Notes: generated by a model not told the origin, from the letters alone. A stretch of DNA of 64,000 bases from Paracidovorax oryzae ATCC 19882 (GCF_000687165.1 NZ_JMKU01000002.1:248001-312000), one strand, 5' to 3'. Shown: positions 37,147 through 46,802, counted from the stretch's first letter. Translations and numbers: made by a program.

Positions 37147-37629
37147 TCAGTGCACCATGACCTTGGGCCAGAGATACAGCAGGCCGCCGGTCATGGCCAG
37201 GTAGCGCATGAACTTGCCCACGGCCATGTAGGCCACGCAGGGCCAGAACGGCAGTTTCAGCCAGCCCGCCACGGCGCAGAGCGGGTCGCCCACCACGGGC
37301 AGCCAGCTCAGCAGGCAGGCCTTGGGGCCGAAGCGCTTCAGCCAGGCGAGGGCGCGCACGTTGGTGTGTTCGCCGCGGGCCTTGTCCACCGCCTTGTGCG
37401 CGCCCAGGCCCATCCACCAGCTGACGGCGCCGCCCAGGGTGTTGCCCGCGGTCGCCACGAGGATGGTGGGCCAGAACAGCTGCGGGTTGAGCTGGATGAG
37501 GCCGAACACCGCCGGCTCCGAGCCCAGGGGCAGCAGCGTCGCGGAGATGAACGACACCACGAAGACCGTGCTGAGACCGTACTGGGGCAGCGCCAGCAGG
37601 TCCATGAGGTGTTGCATCCAGAGTTCCAT
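37147..37629 (-). CDS. YqaA-like small membrane protein of the DedA/SNARE-associated group
   Basis: This 160-residue protein has about four helices. The family motifs are FISATLLPLGSEPAVFG, ATAGNTLGGAVSWWMGLG and LSWLPVVGDPLCAVAGWL. DedA-type proteins are tied to membrane-lipid flipping and envelope balance. YqaA itself is uncharacterised. ATG at 37629 begins the conserved part. An upstream start would add a poorly conserved leader. It converges with rarD. Confidence 0.85.
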   Translation of the reverse strand: MELWMQHLMDLLALPQYGLSTVFVVSFISATLLPLGSEPAVFGLIQLNPQLFWPTILVATAGNTLGGAVSWWMGLGAHKAVDKARGEHTNVRALAWLKRFGPKACLLSWLPVVGDPLCAVAGWLKLPFWPCVAYMAVGKFMRYLAMTGGLLYLWPKVMVH

Positions 37630-37910
37630 AGCTGGCGCAAGTTTAGGGGGCCGTTGCGGGCCGGCAATGTAGCCCGGCACGCCGTCGCTATGTGGCAGGC
37701 AGCCGCGTGCAATAGCCTGCGTGCACGCGGGCGGGCAGGCCGTTTGGAAGATTTGATAAGCTGCGCCCCCACATGGAGCGTAACTGCTCTACCTGCACAG
37801 CCCGTCACCATGTAACATTCGGTAAGGCGATGTGCGCCGCCGTAACGTCTTTCAAGCAGTTCAAGCACGCCAGGCGGTTTTCTGGCGGCATGGAGAGGGC
37901 ATCCGTCGCT

Positions 37911-39185
37911 ATGGGTCTTGCCAAATTGTGGGGGTCGCTGCAAACGCGTGGTCCGGAGCGTTTTTCCAACACGGAGGCGTTCTCTCCGAGCGAGGCCTTT
38001 TCCGAGTTCGACGAATCCGCGCAGTTCCGCGGATCGGACCTGCAGGCCGCGCGCATCCTCGAGCGCCGGCTGGGCCGGCCCTACCGGCGCATGGTGCCCG
38101 TGTTCCTCTGCGGGCTCTACCTGGTGTGCACGCTGGCGTTCTATGCGCTGGGCATGGTGTCCGGGCCCCTGGTGCTGATGGTGGCAGCGCTGATCGCCTG
38201 CGGCATCGCGCTGGGCACGGCCTACATGCGCTTCGGCCACCCGGGCGAGGCACCGGAGCCGGGGCGGATGCGCGACCGGCAACTGCGGCTGCCCATCGTG
38301 GTGGCGTCCGCCGCCACCCTGCTGCTCGTCTTCTACCTGGAACCCGTCACGCAGATCGCGCTGGCGCCGTTCCTGTTCGTCGCCATGGCGTACGGGCTGC
38401 TCACGCTGTCGCGCCGCACGGCCCTGCTGCTGTGCGGCGGCATCCTGGCCGGCTATGCCCTGGTGATGGGGCTGCACTATGCAGAGCGCGCCGACGGCGT
38501 GCTGCTGCGCCTGGAAGCCCTCCACTTCGTCGCGCTCGCGCTGGCCCTGCCGGCCTATGTGCTGCTGATGGGCCGCGTGCGGCTGCTGCACCGGCTGCTG
38601 CAGAAGACCAGCAGCGAGATGAAGTCCATCGCGGAGAGCGCGCGCCTGGATGCGCTCGGCTGCCTGAACCGGCGCTCGATCCTCGCCGCACTGGAAGAGC
38701 AGAAGCAGCTGGCCGACGAGAGCGGCATCCCGCTGTGCCTGGCGGTGGTGGACCTGGACCATTTCAAGCGCATCAACGATGAAATGGGCCACCTGTGCGG
38801 CGACGAGGTGCTGCGCACCTTCTCGCAACTGGCCCAGCAGATCGTGCGCGGCGACGATTTCTTCGGCCGCTACGGCGGCGAGGAGTTCCTGCTGATCTTC
38901 CCCGCCACGCCCCTGCTGCCCGCGCTCAACACCTGCGAGCGCATCCGCTCGCAGGTGGAGTCGCACGACTGGAAGGAGCCGCTGCGCGGGCGCGTCACGG
39001 TCTCGGTCGGCGTCACGCAGTACGTGCTGGGCGAATCCGTGCTGGAGTTCTTCTCGCGCGCCGACACCGCCATGTACCTCGCCAAGCAGGGCGGGCGCAA
39101 CCAAGTGGTGGTGCAGGAGCCCGTGGGAGCCTTCGCCCCCACCGAGGGCGGCGAGCTGAAGGTGCCGGCGCACGGCTATTTCTGA
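37911..39185 (+). CDS. membrane-bound diguanylate cyclase (GGDEF)
   Basis: The product is about 424 residues and makes cyclic-di-GMP from two GTP. Six or so membrane helices (about 60-220) lead through a short coiled coil into a GGDEF domain. The active site is GGEEF, and the inhibitory site RGDD precedes it by five residues, so product inhibition should work. The start is uncertain. ATGs at 37773, 37830 and 37890 are also in frame, but the sequence before 37911 is less G+C-rich and looks like leader. Cyclic-di-GMP commonly affects pili and biofilm, so a link with the Pil-Chp cluster 7 kb away is possible. Confidence 0.88.
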   Translation: MGLAKLWGSLQTRGPERFSNTEAFSPSEAFSEFDESAQFRGSDLQAARILERRLGRPYRRMVPVFLCGLYLVCTLAFYALGMVSGPLVLMVAALIACGIALGTAYMRFGHPGEAPEPGRMRDRQLRLPIVVASAATLLLVFYLEPVTQIALAPFLFVAMAYGLLTLSRRTALLLCGGILAGYALVMGLHYAERADGVLLRLEALHFVALALALPAYVLLMGRVRLLHRLLQKTSSEMKSIAESARLDALGCLNRRSILAALEEQKQLADESGIPLCLAVVDLDHFKRINDEMGHLCGDEVLRTFSQLAQQIVRGDDFFGRYGGEEFLLIFPATPLLPALNTCERIRSQVESHDWKEPLRGRVTVSVGVTQYVLGESVLEFFSRADTAMYLAKQGGRNQVVVQEPVGAFAPTEGGELKVPAHGYF

Positions 39186-39247
39186 GCGCGCCGGGCAATG
39201 CCCGGGTCCGCGTCCCCTGCTTTTCATTTGCTGAAAATTTAAGCAGG

Positions 39248-39253
39248 TACAAT
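39248..39253 (+). promoter_or_regulatory. -10 box candidate for dusB-fis
   Basis: TACAAT lies about 48 nt before the dusB start in an unusually A+T-rich patch. I see no convincing -35 at the right distance. Confidence 0.35.
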
Positions 39254-39300
39254 CCCGCCTCTTTTTTCTTCCGCCTGTTTTTTCAGCACTCCCGCGCGCC

Positions 39301-40362
39301 ATGCAGATCGGCCACATCCCCCTGGCGAACCGCCTCTTCGTCGCCCCCATGGCGGGGGTGACGGACCGGCCGTTCCGCCAGCTCTGCAAGGCCCTGGGCG
39401 CGGGCTATGCCGTGAGCGAGATGGTGACCTCGCGCAAGGACCTGTGGAACAGCCTGAAGACCTCGCGCCGGGCCAACCACGAGGGCGAGCCCGGCCCGAT
39501 CGCCGTGCAGATCGCCGGCACCGACGCGGCCATGATGTCCGAGGCCGCGCTCTACAACATCGACCGCGGCGCCGAGATCATCGACATCAACATGGGCTGC
39601 CCCGCCAAGAAGGTCTGCAACAAGTGGGCGGGCTCCGCCCTGATGCAGAACGAGGCGCTGGCCGTGGAGATCGCGCAGGCCGTGGTCGAGGCCTGCGCGC
39701 CGCGCAACGTGCCCGTCACGCTCAAGATGCGCACCGGCTGGTGCCAGCAGCACAGGAACGCGGTGCAGCTCGCGCGCGCGTTCGAGGACGTGGGCATCCG
39801 GATGCTGACCGTGCACGGCCGCACGCGCGAGCAGGGCTACAAGGGCCATGCCGAGTACGACACCATCGCCGCCGTGAAGGCCGCCGTGCGCGTGCCGGTG
39901 GTGGCCAACGGCGACATCGACTCGCCCGAGAAGGCGAAGGCGGTGCTCGCCGCCACGGGCGCCGACGCGATCATGATCGGCCGCGCCGCCCAGGGCCGGC
40001 CGTGGATCTTCCGCGAGATCGGCCACTACCTCGCCACGGGCGAGCACCTGGCGCCGCCGCTGGTGGCCGAGGTGCGGCGCCTGCTGCTGGACCACCTGCA
40101 CGACCACTACGCGCTCTACGGCGAGGCCACGGGCGTGCGCAGCGCGCGCAAGCACATCGCCTGGTACGTGCGCGCGCTGCCCGGCGGCGAGGCGTTCCGC
40201 CAGCACATCAACACCATCGACGACTGCGCCGCCCAGTGGGAGGCCGTCGCGCTGTTCTTCGAGGAGCTGGGCCGGCACATGGACCGCCTCCCCGCAGCGC
40301 CGCCCGAGGGGGCCGGCACGGATACCGACGATACGCAGGAACCACAAGGACTGCCCGCATGA
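39301..40362 (+). CDS. dusB: tRNA-dihydrouridine synthase DusB
   Basis: This 353-residue FMN enzyme reduces uridine to dihydrouridine in tRNA. The N-terminus ([20 protein letters not shown]), catalytic Cys region ([19 protein letters not shown]) and FMN phosphate site ([18 protein letters not shown]) are diagnostic. The gene precedes fis and overlaps it by 4 nt, the order seen in many beta- and gammaproteobacteria. The C-terminal tail after HMDRL is variable and acidic. Confidence 0.95.
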   Translation: MQIGHIPLANRLFVAPMAGVTDRPFRQLCKALGAGYAVSEMVTSRKDLWNSLKTSRRANHEGEPGPIAVQIAGTDAAMMSEAALYNIDRGAEIIDINMGCPAKKVCNKWAGSALMQNEALAVEIAQAVVEACAPRNVPVTLKMRTGWCQQHRNAVQLARAFEDVGIRMLTVHGRTREQGYKGHAEYDTIAAVKAAVRVPVVANGDIDSPEKAKAVLAATGADAIMIGRAAQGRPWIFREIGHYLATGEHLAPPLVAEVRRLLLDHLHDHYALYGEATGVRSARKHIAWYVRALPGGEAFRQHINTIDDCAAQWEAVALFFEELGRHMDRLPAAPPEGAGTDTDDTQEPQGLPA

Positions 40363-40592
40363 GCAACAAGAACATCGAAGACTGCGTGCGCGAGAGCCTG
40401 CAGGGGTATTTCCGCGACCTCGGGGGCGAGACCCCCGACGGCATGTACGACATGCTCGTGCGCCTGGTCGAGAAACCGCTGCTGGAGGTGGTGATGAACC
40501 ACGCCGACAACAACCAGTCCCGCGCCGCCGAATGGCTGGGGCTGAACCGCAACACCCTGCGCAAGAAGCTCGTGGAGCACAAGCTGCTCTGA
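40359..40592 (+). CDS. fis: nucleoid protein Fis
   Basis: This 77-residue DNA-bending protein has the C-terminal helix-turn-helix [21 protein letters not shown]. It is shorter than E. coli Fis (98 residues), as is usual in betaproteobacteria. The beta-hairpin arm that stimulates site-specific inversion is reduced. Its ATG overlaps the dusB stop (ATGA). It probably acts in growth-dependent control of stable RNA promoters. Confidence 0.94.
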   Translation: MSNKNIEDCVRESLQGYFRDLGGETPDGMYDMLVRLVEKPLLEVVMNHADNNQSRAAEWLGLNRNTLRKKLVEHKLL

Positions 40593-40621
40593 CCGACCGA
40601 ATCCACAACCTCCCCACCACC

Positions 40622-42223
40622 ATGAACGCACTTCTCTCCGTCTCCGACAAGACCGGCATCGTCGAATTCGCCCGGGCGCTGCATGCCCTGGGCATCCGCC
40701 TGCTGTCCACCGGCGGCACCGCCAAGCTGCTGGCCGAGCAGGGCCTGCCCGTCACGGAAGTGGCCGAGGTGACGCAGTTCCCCGAGATGCTCGACGGCCG
40801 CGTGAAGACGCTGCATCCCAAGGTGCATGGCGGCCTGCTGGCGCGCCGCGACCTGCCGGAGCACATGGCCGCGCTGAAGGAGCACGGCATCGACACCATC
40901 GACCTGCTGGTGGTGAACCTCTACCCCTTCGAGGCCACCGTGGCCAAGGCCGGCTGCACGCTGGCGGATGCCATCGAGAACATCGACATCGGCGGCCCGG
41001 CCATGGTGCGCAGCGCCGCCAAGAACTGGAAGGACGTGGGCGTGGTCACTTCGGCCGACCAGTACGACGCCGTGCTGGGTGAACTGAAGGCCGCGGGCAA
41101 GCTGTCCGACCAGCTGCGCTTCGGGCTGTCGGTGGCCGCGTTCAACCGTATCGCCCAGTACGACGGCGCGATCAGCGATTACCTCTCTTCCGTCAGCTTC
41201 GAGGCCGGGAAGCTGTCCGAGGCCTATGTGCCCGAGCGCAACCCCTTCCCGGGCCAGAGCAACGGCCAGTTCGTCAAGGTGCAGGACCTGCGCTACGGCG
41301 AGAACAGCCACCAGCAGGCGGCCCTCTACCGCGACCTGTATCCCGCGCCCGGCTCCATCGTCACGGGCGAGCAGCTGCAGGGCAAGGAACTCAGCTACAA
41401 CAACATCGCCGACGCCGATGCCGCGTGGGAGTGCGTCAAGAGCTTCGATGCTGCCGCCTGCGTGATCGTCAAGCACGCCAACCCCTGCGGCGTGGCCGTG
41501 GGCCTGGACGCCGCCGACGCCTACGGCAAGGCCTTCCAGACCGATCCCACCAGCGCCTTCGGCGGCATCATCGCCTTCAACCGCCCGGTGGACGGCGCCG
41601 CTGCGCAACTGGTCGTGAAGCAGTTCGTCGAGGTGCTGATGGCGCCCGAGTTCACGCCGGAGGCGCTGGAAATCTTCAAGCCCAAGACCAACGTGCGCCT
41701 GTTGAAGATCGCGCTGCCGGTCTCCAAGGGCACCCGCGCCTGGGACCGCGGCCGCAATGCCATGGACGCCAAGCGCATCGGCTCCGGCATGCTGCTGCAG
41801 ACGGCGGACAACCACGAGCTGTCGCTGATGGACCTCAAGGTGGTCACGAAGAAGCAGCCGACCCTCGAAGAGATGGAAGACCTGCTCTTCGCCTGGAAGG
41901 TCGCCAAGTACGTCAAGAGCAATGCCATCGTGTTCTGCAAGGGCGGCATGACGATGGGCGTGGGCGCGGGCCAGATGAGTCGCCTGGATTCGGCACGCAT
42001 CGCCAGCATCAAGGCCGAGCACGCCAGGCTGTCGCTGCAGGGCACGGTGGTGGCGAGCGACGCCTTCTTCCCGTTCCGCGACGGCCTGGACGTGGTGGTG
42101 GATGCGGGCGCGACCTGCGTGATCCAGCCCGGCGGCTCCATGCGCGACCAGGAAGTGATCGACGCGGCCGACGAGCGCGGCGTGGCCATGGTGTTCAGCG
42201 GCGTGCGCCACTTCCGCCACTGA
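40622..42223 (+). CDS. purH: bifunctional AICAR formyltransferase / IMP cyclohydrolase PurH
   Basis: This 533-residue enzyme catalyses the last two steps of IMP synthesis. The N-terminal cyclohydrolase domain ([45 protein letters not shown]) is followed by the formyltransferase domain. The latter has [25 protein letters not shown] and the C-terminal [15 protein letters not shown]. Length is typical. It begins 29 nt after fis, so the three genes may share a transcript. Confidence 0.97.
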   Translation: MNALLSVSDKTGIVEFARALHALGIRLLSTGGTAKLLAEQGLPVTEVAEVTQFPEMLDGRVKTLHPKVHGGLLARRDLPEHMAALKEHGIDTIDLLVVNLYPFEATVAKAGCTLADAIENIDIGGPAMVRSAAKNWKDVGVVTSADQYDAVLGELKAAGKLSDQLRFGLSVAAFNRIAQYDGAISDYLSSVSFEAGKLSEAYVPERNPFPGQSNGQFVKVQDLRYGENSHQQAALYRDLYPAPGSIVTGEQLQGKELSYNNIADADAAWECVKSFDAAACVIVKHANPCGVAVGLDAADAYGKAFQTDPTSAFGGIIAFNRPVDGAAAQLVVKQFVEVLMAPEFTPEALEIFKPKTNVRLLKIALPVSKGTRAWDRGRNAMDAKRIGSGMLLQTADNHELSLMDLKVVTKKQPTLEEMEDLLFAWKVAKYVKSNAIVFCKGGMTMGVGAGQMSRLDSARIASIKAEHARLSLQGTVVASDAFFPFRDGLDVVVDAGATCVIQPGGSMRDQEVIDAADERGVAMVFSGVRHFRH

Positions 42224-42228
42224 GGCGA

Positions 42229-42254
42229 TCTGCGGCGGCGCCCGGCCGCGCAGA
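42229..42254. terminator. hairpin between convergent purH and the HrpW-like gene
   Basis: TCTGCG pairs with CGCAGA around a G+C-rich interior of about 14 nt. Without a T run it is at best a weak bidirectional terminator. Confidence 0.35.
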
Positions 42255-42257
42255 CCC

Positions 42258-43289
42258 TCAGACCGTCTGGATCGACTGGCGCACGCTGTGCGTGCCCTGC
42301 ACGTTGGCAGGGTTGCCCGCCATCACGTTCACCGGCGTGCGGCCGCCGTCCACGTCGGTGTTGGCGATGTGCACGGTGGATTGCCGGGAGTCGAAGCGGA
42401 ACAGGAAGGATTTCAGGTTCTGCGCGGTGGAGTCGGCGATGTCCACATGCGCGGTGATCGGGTAGCCGCCGCGCGTGACGGCCAGCTGCCCGATCTGGTT
42501 CGCATAGATGCCGCGCAGCTTCAGGTCCACGTCGCCGTTGATCTGGATCGCCTTGTCGTGGCTGTTCTGGAACGACGAGTTCGTGATCTCCACGCGGGCC
42601 GGGCCCGGAGGAATGCTCTTGGCGGAATAGCCGGCGCGCTGTGCATCCACGGCCCGGTTCTCCGCGCCATCCACGGTGATGAAGTCGTCGTCCGTCTGCA
42701 GGCCGTGCACGTTGTCGAGCCTGGCGTCGCCCAGCAGGTGGATGCCGTCGCCGCCCTTGAACTGCAGGTTCTTCACGGACGCGCCCGGCTCCAGGATGAA
42801 CACCGGCAGGTGCGTCTCTGCCGTGCCGCCGCCGTTGAGCCCGGGCCCGGCGCTGAAGAGCCGGCCCTGGCCGTCGAAGGTCTGGCCGGCCTTCACGACG
42901 ATGGGCTTGTTCACCTCCACCGTGCCCGTCGGCGCGCCGACCTGCATGTTCGCGGGCGGCTTCGCGGCATGGGCCGTGGTGGCCGGGGTGCCTGCGCCAC
43001 GCGTTGCGTGCGCCGCGCCAGTGCGGCCGGCATCGGCGTGCGCCACCGCACGTTGCGTGGTGTGCAAGGCCGGCTGTGCCGCCGCGGCAGGATGACCTGC
43101 GGCGCTGCCGCCGTTGCGGGACGAAGGACTGGCTCCCCCGCGCATGCGCTTCAGGATACCTTCCAGCAGGGTGGCGAGGGATTGCTGCAGCGCCTGGCTG
43201 CCGTGGTGCCGGGCCGCGGAGGCGGCCTGCTCCGATGCCTTGGCATGCCGTGCGGTCAGGGAGGACGAGAGAAAGGCGATGGGGTTCAT
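42258..43289 (-). CDS. HrpW-like harpin with pectate-lyase (PL3) domain, probable type III substrate
   Basis: This 343-residue protein has no Sec signal and no cysteine. Residues 1-120 are rich in Ala, Ser, Gly, His and Gln, harpin-like. About 123-315 form a PL3 beta-helix (PIVVKAGQTFDGQG, GGDGIHLLGDARLDNV, SHDKAIQING, KSFLFRFDS). This two-part layout is that of HrpW, a type III helper acting at the plant cell wall. Where active PL3 enzymes have an EDA-type calcium site, this one reads QTDDDFITV, so catalysis is uncertain. I chose ATG 43289. An in-frame ATG at 43331 has no better ribosome site. A PIP box and matching -10 lie upstream, supporting HrpX control. Confidence 0.83.
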   Translation of the reverse strand: MNPIAFLSSSLTARHAKASEQAASAARHHGSQALQQSLATLLEGILKRMRGGASPSSRNGGSAAGHPAAAAQPALHTTQRAVAHADAGRTGAAHATRGAGTPATTAHAAKPPANMQVGAPTGTVEVNKPIVVKAGQTFDGQGRLFSAGPGLNGGGTAETHLPVFILEPGASVKNLQFKGGDGIHLLGDARLDNVHGLQTDDDFITVDGAENRAVDAQRAGYSAKSIPPGPARVEITNSSFQNSHDKAIQINGDVDLKLRGIYANQIGQLAVTRGGYPITAHVDIADSTAQNLKSFLFRFDSRQSTVHIANTDVDGGRTPVNVMAGNPANVQGTHSVRQSIQTV

Positions 43290-43354
43290 GGATGCTCGCG
43301 AAAGTGCGGGGCCGAAGCGCCGGTTCGCCATGCCCGATGCACGGCGTCGCATCC

Positions 43355-43416
43355 ACTCTGTGCTTCCGAACCGGCACGCCGCTGACGCCATGCGAAGCGG
43401 CGGCCGTGCAGCCGAA
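43355..43416 (-). promoter_or_regulatory. PIP box and -10 of the HrpW-like gene
   Basis: Reading the minus strand, TTCGG-N15-TTCGC (43416 to 43392) fits the plant-inducible-promoter consensus TTCGB-N15-TTCGB. A -10-like CAGAGT (43360-43355) fits YANNNT at 31 nt spacing, the expected 30-32. Transcription would begin near 43348, about 58 nt before the ATG. The distal half-site also falls in the stem of a hairpin after hemL. Confidence 0.72.
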
Positions 43417-43443
43417 GCGGCCCCCATGGGCCCCGGCTTCGGC
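43411..43443 (-). terminator. hairpin after hemL
   Basis: GCCGAAGC and GCTTCGGC form a strong 8-bp stem with a G+C-rich interior just past the hemL stop. There is no T run. It overlaps one half of the PIP box. Confidence 0.45.
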
Positions 43444-43448
43444 GCGTG

Positions 43449-44762
43449 TCAGCCTGCGGAGACCAGGCGGAACACCTCGCGCGCCGCGGCGACGGTGTCG
43501 TCGATGTCCTGTGCGCTGTGGGCGCTGCTCACGAAGCCCGCCTCATAAAGTGCGGGCGCGATGTACACGCCGCGGTCCAGCAGCCCGTGGAAGAGCGCAT
43601 TGAACCGCACGCCGTCCGTGGTCATCACCGTTGGATAGTTCCGGGGCAGCTCGGGCAGCAGGAAGAAGCCGAACATGCCGCCTTCGCTGTCCGCGCAGAA
43701 GGGCACGCCTTCGGCGCGCGCCGCGTCGGCCAGCCCGCCGGTCAGGGCGCGGGTGCGCTCGGCCAGCGCTTCGTAGAAGCCGGGGCGGGCGATCTCGCGC
43801 AGCGTGGCGAGGCCGCAGGCGGTGGCCACCGGGTTGCCCGACAGCGTGCCGGCCTGGTACACCGGCCCGAGCGGAGCCAGCTGTTCCATGATCGCGCGCG
43901 GTCCGCCGAAGGCCGCGAGCGGCATGCCGCCGCCGATCACCTTGCCGAGCACGGTGATGTCGGGCCTGAAGCCCGGGATGTCGCGGGCATAGACGCTCTG
44001 CGCGCTGCCCAGCGCCACGCGGAAGCCCGTCATCACCTCGTCGAACACCAGCAGCGCGCCGTGCTGCGTGCAGAGTTCGCGGCAGCGCCGCATGAAGGGC
44101 ACGCTGGCGCGCACGAAGTTCATGTTGCCGGCGATGGGCTCGATCATGAGCCCGGCGATCTCGCTGCCGTGCAGCGCGAAGGCTTCCTCGAGCTGGGCGA
44201 TGTCGTTGTATTCGAGCACCATCGTGTGCTGCACCACCTCGGCCGGCACGCCGGCGCTGGTGGCGTGGCCGAACGTGGCCAGGCCCGAGCCGGCCTTGAC
44301 CAGCAGTGCGTCGGCATGGCCGTGGTAGCAGCCGTTGAACTTGATGATCCGGCTGCGGCCCGTGGCGCCGCGCGCGAGGCGGATGGCGCTCATGCCGGCC
44401 TCGGTGCCGGAACTGACCAGGCGGATCATCTCCATGGAGGGCACGTGGCGGATGATCTCCTCGGCCAGCTCGACCTCGCGCTCGGTAGGCGCGCCGAAGC
44501 TGAAGCCGTCGAGCGCGGCCTTCTGCACCGCTTCGAGCACGGCCGGATGGCCGTGGCCCAGGATCATGGGGCCCCAGGAGCCGATGTAGTCGATGAAGCG
44601 CTGGCCGTTGGCGTCCCAGAAGTAGGCGCCCTGGGCGCGCTGCACGAAGCGGGGCGTGCCGCCTACTGCGCGGAAGGCGCGCACGGGCGAGTTGACGCCG
44701 CCGGGGATGAGCGCCTTGGCGCGTTCGAAGAGGGGGAGGTTGAGGTCAGTGCTGGGTGTCAT
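43449..44762 (-). CDS. hemL: glutamate-1-semialdehyde 2,1-aminomutase HemL
   Basis: This 437-residue PLP enzyme makes 5-aminolevulinate for haem in the C5 pathway. The N-terminus [19 protein letters not shown], the cofactor site [13 protein letters not shown] with the Lys in [10 protein letters not shown], and [14 protein letters not shown] are diagnostic. Its start overlaps the thiD stop by 17 nt, so expression is probably coupled with thiD. Confidence 0.97.
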   Translation of the reverse strand: MTPSTDLNLPLFERAKALIPGGVNSPVRAFRAVGGTPRFVQRAQGAYFWDANGQRFIDYIGSWGPMILGHGHPAVLEAVQKAALDGFSFGAPTEREVELAEEIIRHVPSMEMIRLVSSGTEAGMSAIRLARGATGRSRIIKFNGCYHGHADALLVKAGSGLATFGHATSAGVPAEVVQHTMVLEYNDIAQLEEAFALHGSEIAGLMIEPIAGNMNFVRASVPFMRRCRELCTQHGALLVFDEVMTGFRVALGSAQSVYARDIPGFRPDITVLGKVIGGGMPLAAFGGPRAIMEQLAPLGPVYQAGTLSGNPVATACGLATLREIARPGFYEALAERTRALTGGLADAARAEGVPFCADSEGGMFGFFLLPELPRNYPTVMTTDGVRFNALFHGLLDRGVYIAPALYEAGFVSSAHSAQDIDDTVAAAREVFRLVSAG

Positions 44763-45699
44763 GGGGAGGCATCACGAAGCCGTCGGTGGACGTGGGATCG
44801 GTCCCGGGCTCGTCGTCGGGATCTTCGTCGTCATCGTCGTCCGGCTGGGCCCAGAACATCCGGTCGGGCAGGATGTGGCCCATGCCCGGCCGGAAGCCGG
44901 CGTCCAGGCAGCGGTCGAGGTAGGTGAGCGCTTCGCTGGCCGCTTCGGCGAGGTCGTTGCCGCTGGCCACGAGCGCGGCGAGCGCCGCCGACAGCGTGTC
45001 GCCGGCGCCGGTGAAGGTGGCGTCGAACAGCTCGAAGCGCGTCGTGCCGAGCACGGTCTGCGCGGAGGTGAGCACGTTCTCGACGTGCTGTTCGGGCGCG
45101 GGAATGCCGGTGACCAGCAGGTAGGGCACCCCGAGTTCGGAGGCAGCCATGGCGAGGTCGCGCGCGGAGGGCTTGCGGTCGCTGGACCAGTCCGGCAGCA
45201 GCCAGCGCGAGAGCGTGCTGTAGTTGCCCACCAGCACGGAGGTCTGGGGCAGCAGCAGTTCCTGGAAGGCGTCGAGGTACTGGTCGATGAGGTCGTCGCG
45301 CCACCACGACAGGTTGGGCATGTAGGCGATCACCGGCACGTCGTCGTAGTCGGACGCGATGGAGGCGATGGCGCTCAGGTTCTCGGGGCTGCCGACGAAG
45401 CCGACCTTGATCGCCTGCACCGTGAGGTCCTCGAGCACGCTGCGGGCCTGCTCGGCCACGGCCTCGTCGTCCAGGGCGTAGTGGTCGAACACCTGCGCGG
45501 TGTCGCGCACGTACGCGCCGGTCACGACGGCCACCGCGTGCCCGCCCACGGAGGCGATGGTGGCGATGTCGCCCGTCAGGCCTCCTGCGCCGCTGGGGTC
45601 GCTGGCGTTGAAGGCCATCACGCAGATGGGGATCCCGCCGTCGTCGTCGGTGCCGGAGGAGGGAGGGGAGGGGAGCTTGGAGGGGGAATCTGTGGTCAT
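44746..45699 (-). CDS. thiD: hydroxymethylpyrimidine (phosphate) kinase ThiD, extended
   Basis: This 317-residue ribokinase-fold enzyme phosphorylates HMP and HMP-P for thiamin synthesis. Diagnostic parts are the N-terminal [16 protein letters not shown] and the catalytic [12 protein letters not shown]. It is about 50 residues longer than most ThiD proteins, with a Ser/Pro/Asp leader and a strongly acidic tail ([15 protein letters not shown]). The middle is somewhat divergent. No TPP riboswitch is visible upstream. Confidence 0.85.
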   Translation of the reverse strand: MTTDSPSKLPSPPSSGTDDDGGIPICVMAFNASDPSGAGGLTGDIATIASVGGHAVAVVTGAYVRDTAQVFDHYALDDEAVAEQARSVLEDLTVQAIKVGFVGSPENLSAIASIASDYDDVPVIAYMPNLSWWRDDLIDQYLDAFQELLLPQTSVLVGNYSTLSRWLLPDWSSDRKPSARDLAMAASELGVPYLLVTGIPAPEQHVENVLTSAQTVLGTTRFELFDATFTGAGDTLSAALAALVASGNDLAEAASEALTYLDRCLDAGFRPGMGHILPDRMFWAQPDDDDDEDPDDEPGTDPTSTDGFVMPPHDTQH

Positions 45700-45721
45700 T
45701 GCGCCGCACCAGCGTAACGGT

Positions 45722-45736
45722 TGGCACGGAAGCTGC
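45722..45736 (+). promoter_or_regulatory. sigma-54 promoter candidate before rubredoxin and pilG
   Basis: TGGCACGGAAGCTGC fits TGGCACG-N4-TTGC with one mismatch and correct spacing. The predicted start is near 45748, 46 nt before the rubredoxin GTG. A sigma-70-like -10 (TACAAT, 45757-45762) without a good -35 is an alternative. Confidence 0.42.
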
Positions 45737-45793
45737 GTCCCGCGGTGATGTCTAGATACAATCGTTGCATTCTATGTGAAGGCCCCTTAAGCT

Positions 45794-45967
45794 GTGACGG
45801 ACCCTAAAACCTGGATGTGCCTGATTTGCGGCTGGATATATGACGAAGCCGCAGGTTCGCCCGAGCACGGAATAGCGCCCCAGACCCGCTGGGAGGATGT
45901 GCCCATGAATTGGACATGTCCTGAATGCGGAGCACGCAAGGAAGACTTCGAAATGGTCCAGATCTGA
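45794..45967 (+). CDS. rubA: rubredoxin
   Basis: This 57-residue electron carrier binds one iron through CLICG and CPECG, with conserved YDEAAG and WEDVP segments between them. The start is GTG at 45794. The gene is complete and ends in EMVQI. Rubredoxin next to thiD/hemL on one side and pilG on the other is a recurrent betaproteobacterial arrangement. The partner redox enzyme is not evident here. Confidence 0.92.
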   Translation: MTDPKTWMCLICGWIYDEAAGSPEHGIAPQTRWEDVPMNWTCPECGARKEDFEMVQI

Positions 45968-46010
45968 GCGTGCCTCCGGCAAAAAGCGTCGTTTTTTACC
46001 ATCATCAGCG

Positions 46011-46421
46011 GTGACGAAATTGACCCAGACCAGTGGCGCAACCTTCAAGGTGCTTGTCGTGGACGACAGCAACACCATCCGCCGGAGTGCCGAGATCTTT
46101 CTCAAGCAGGGAGGCCACGAGGTCCTGCTGGCGGATGACGGTTTCGACGCCCTGGCGAAGGTCAATGATTATCAACCCCAGTTGATTTTCTGCGACATCC
46201 TGATGCCGAAACTCGACGGCTACCAGACCTGCGCCATCATCAAGCGCAATGCGCGTTTCGCGGACACGCCCGTTGTCATGCTGTCGTCAAAAGACGGTGT
46301 ATTCGACAAGGCGCGCGGCCGCATGGTGGGCTGCCAGGAATATCTCACCAAACCATTTACCAAAGACCAGCTGCTGAAAGCCGTTCAGCAGTTCGGTAAT
46401 GCCCAACAAGGAGCGATGTAA
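46011..46421 (+). CDS. pilG: twitching motility response regulator PilG
   Basis: This 136-residue single receiver domain shows the acidic pocket VVDDSN, phospho-acceptor Asp in IFCDILMPKLDGYQ and the Lys in YLTKPF. It is a target of the ChpA kinase in the Pil-Chp system and drives pilus extension in Pseudomonas. GTG at 46011 is the start. The stop overlaps the pilH start by one base (TAATG). Confidence 0.93.
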   Translation: MTKLTQTSGATFKVLVVDDSNTIRRSAEIFLKQGGHEVLLADDGFDALAKVNDYQPQLIFCDILMPKLDGYQTCAIIKRNARFADTPVVMLSSKDGVFDKARGRMVGCQEYLTKPFTKDQLLKAVQQFGNAQQGAM

Positions 46422-46786
46422 TGCCCATCCAGAAAGTTCTGGTTGTTGACGACTCGAAGACCGAGCTGATGTTCCTGACCGACCTGCTGCAGAAGAAGGG
46501 CATGCAGGTCCGCACCGCCGAGAACGCCGACGAGGCCTTCCGCCGCCTGGCCGAGGAAAAGCCCGACCTCATCCTGATGGACGTGGTCATGCCCGGCCAG
46601 AACGGCTTCCAGCTCACACGCGCCATCAGCCGCGATCCCCAGTACGCCGACGTGCCCATCATCATGTGCACGAGCAAGAACCAGGAGACCGACCGGGTGT
46701 GGGGCATGCGCCAGGGGGCGCGCGGGTACATCACCAAGCCGGTGGATCCCGCGGAGCTGCAGGCCAAGATCGACGCGCTGAACTGA
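46421..46786 (+). CDS. pilH: twitching motility response regulator PilH
   Basis: This 121-residue single receiver domain has VVDDSKTELMFL at the N-terminus, phospho-acceptor Asp in ILMDVVMPGQNGFQ and Lys in YITKPVD. The segment MCTSKNQETDRVWGMRQGA is typical of PilH. It is the second ChpA output and opposes PilG, as a retraction-linked regulator or phosphate sink. GGAGCG lies upstream of its ATG. Confidence 0.94.
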   Translation: MPIQKVLVVDDSKTELMFLTDLLQKKGMQVRTAENADEAFRRLAEEKPDLILMDVVMPGQNGFQLTRAISRDPQYADVPIIMCTSKNQETDRVWGMRQGARGYITKPVDPAELQAKIDALN

Positions 46787-46802
46787 TCCCGGCCGTCCGT
46801 CC

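Noticed and set aside
45700-45793. TPP riboswitch or thi box near thiD
   Set aside because: The 94-nt gap to the divergent rubredoxin gene is too short for a TPP riboswitch and shows none of its conserved segments.
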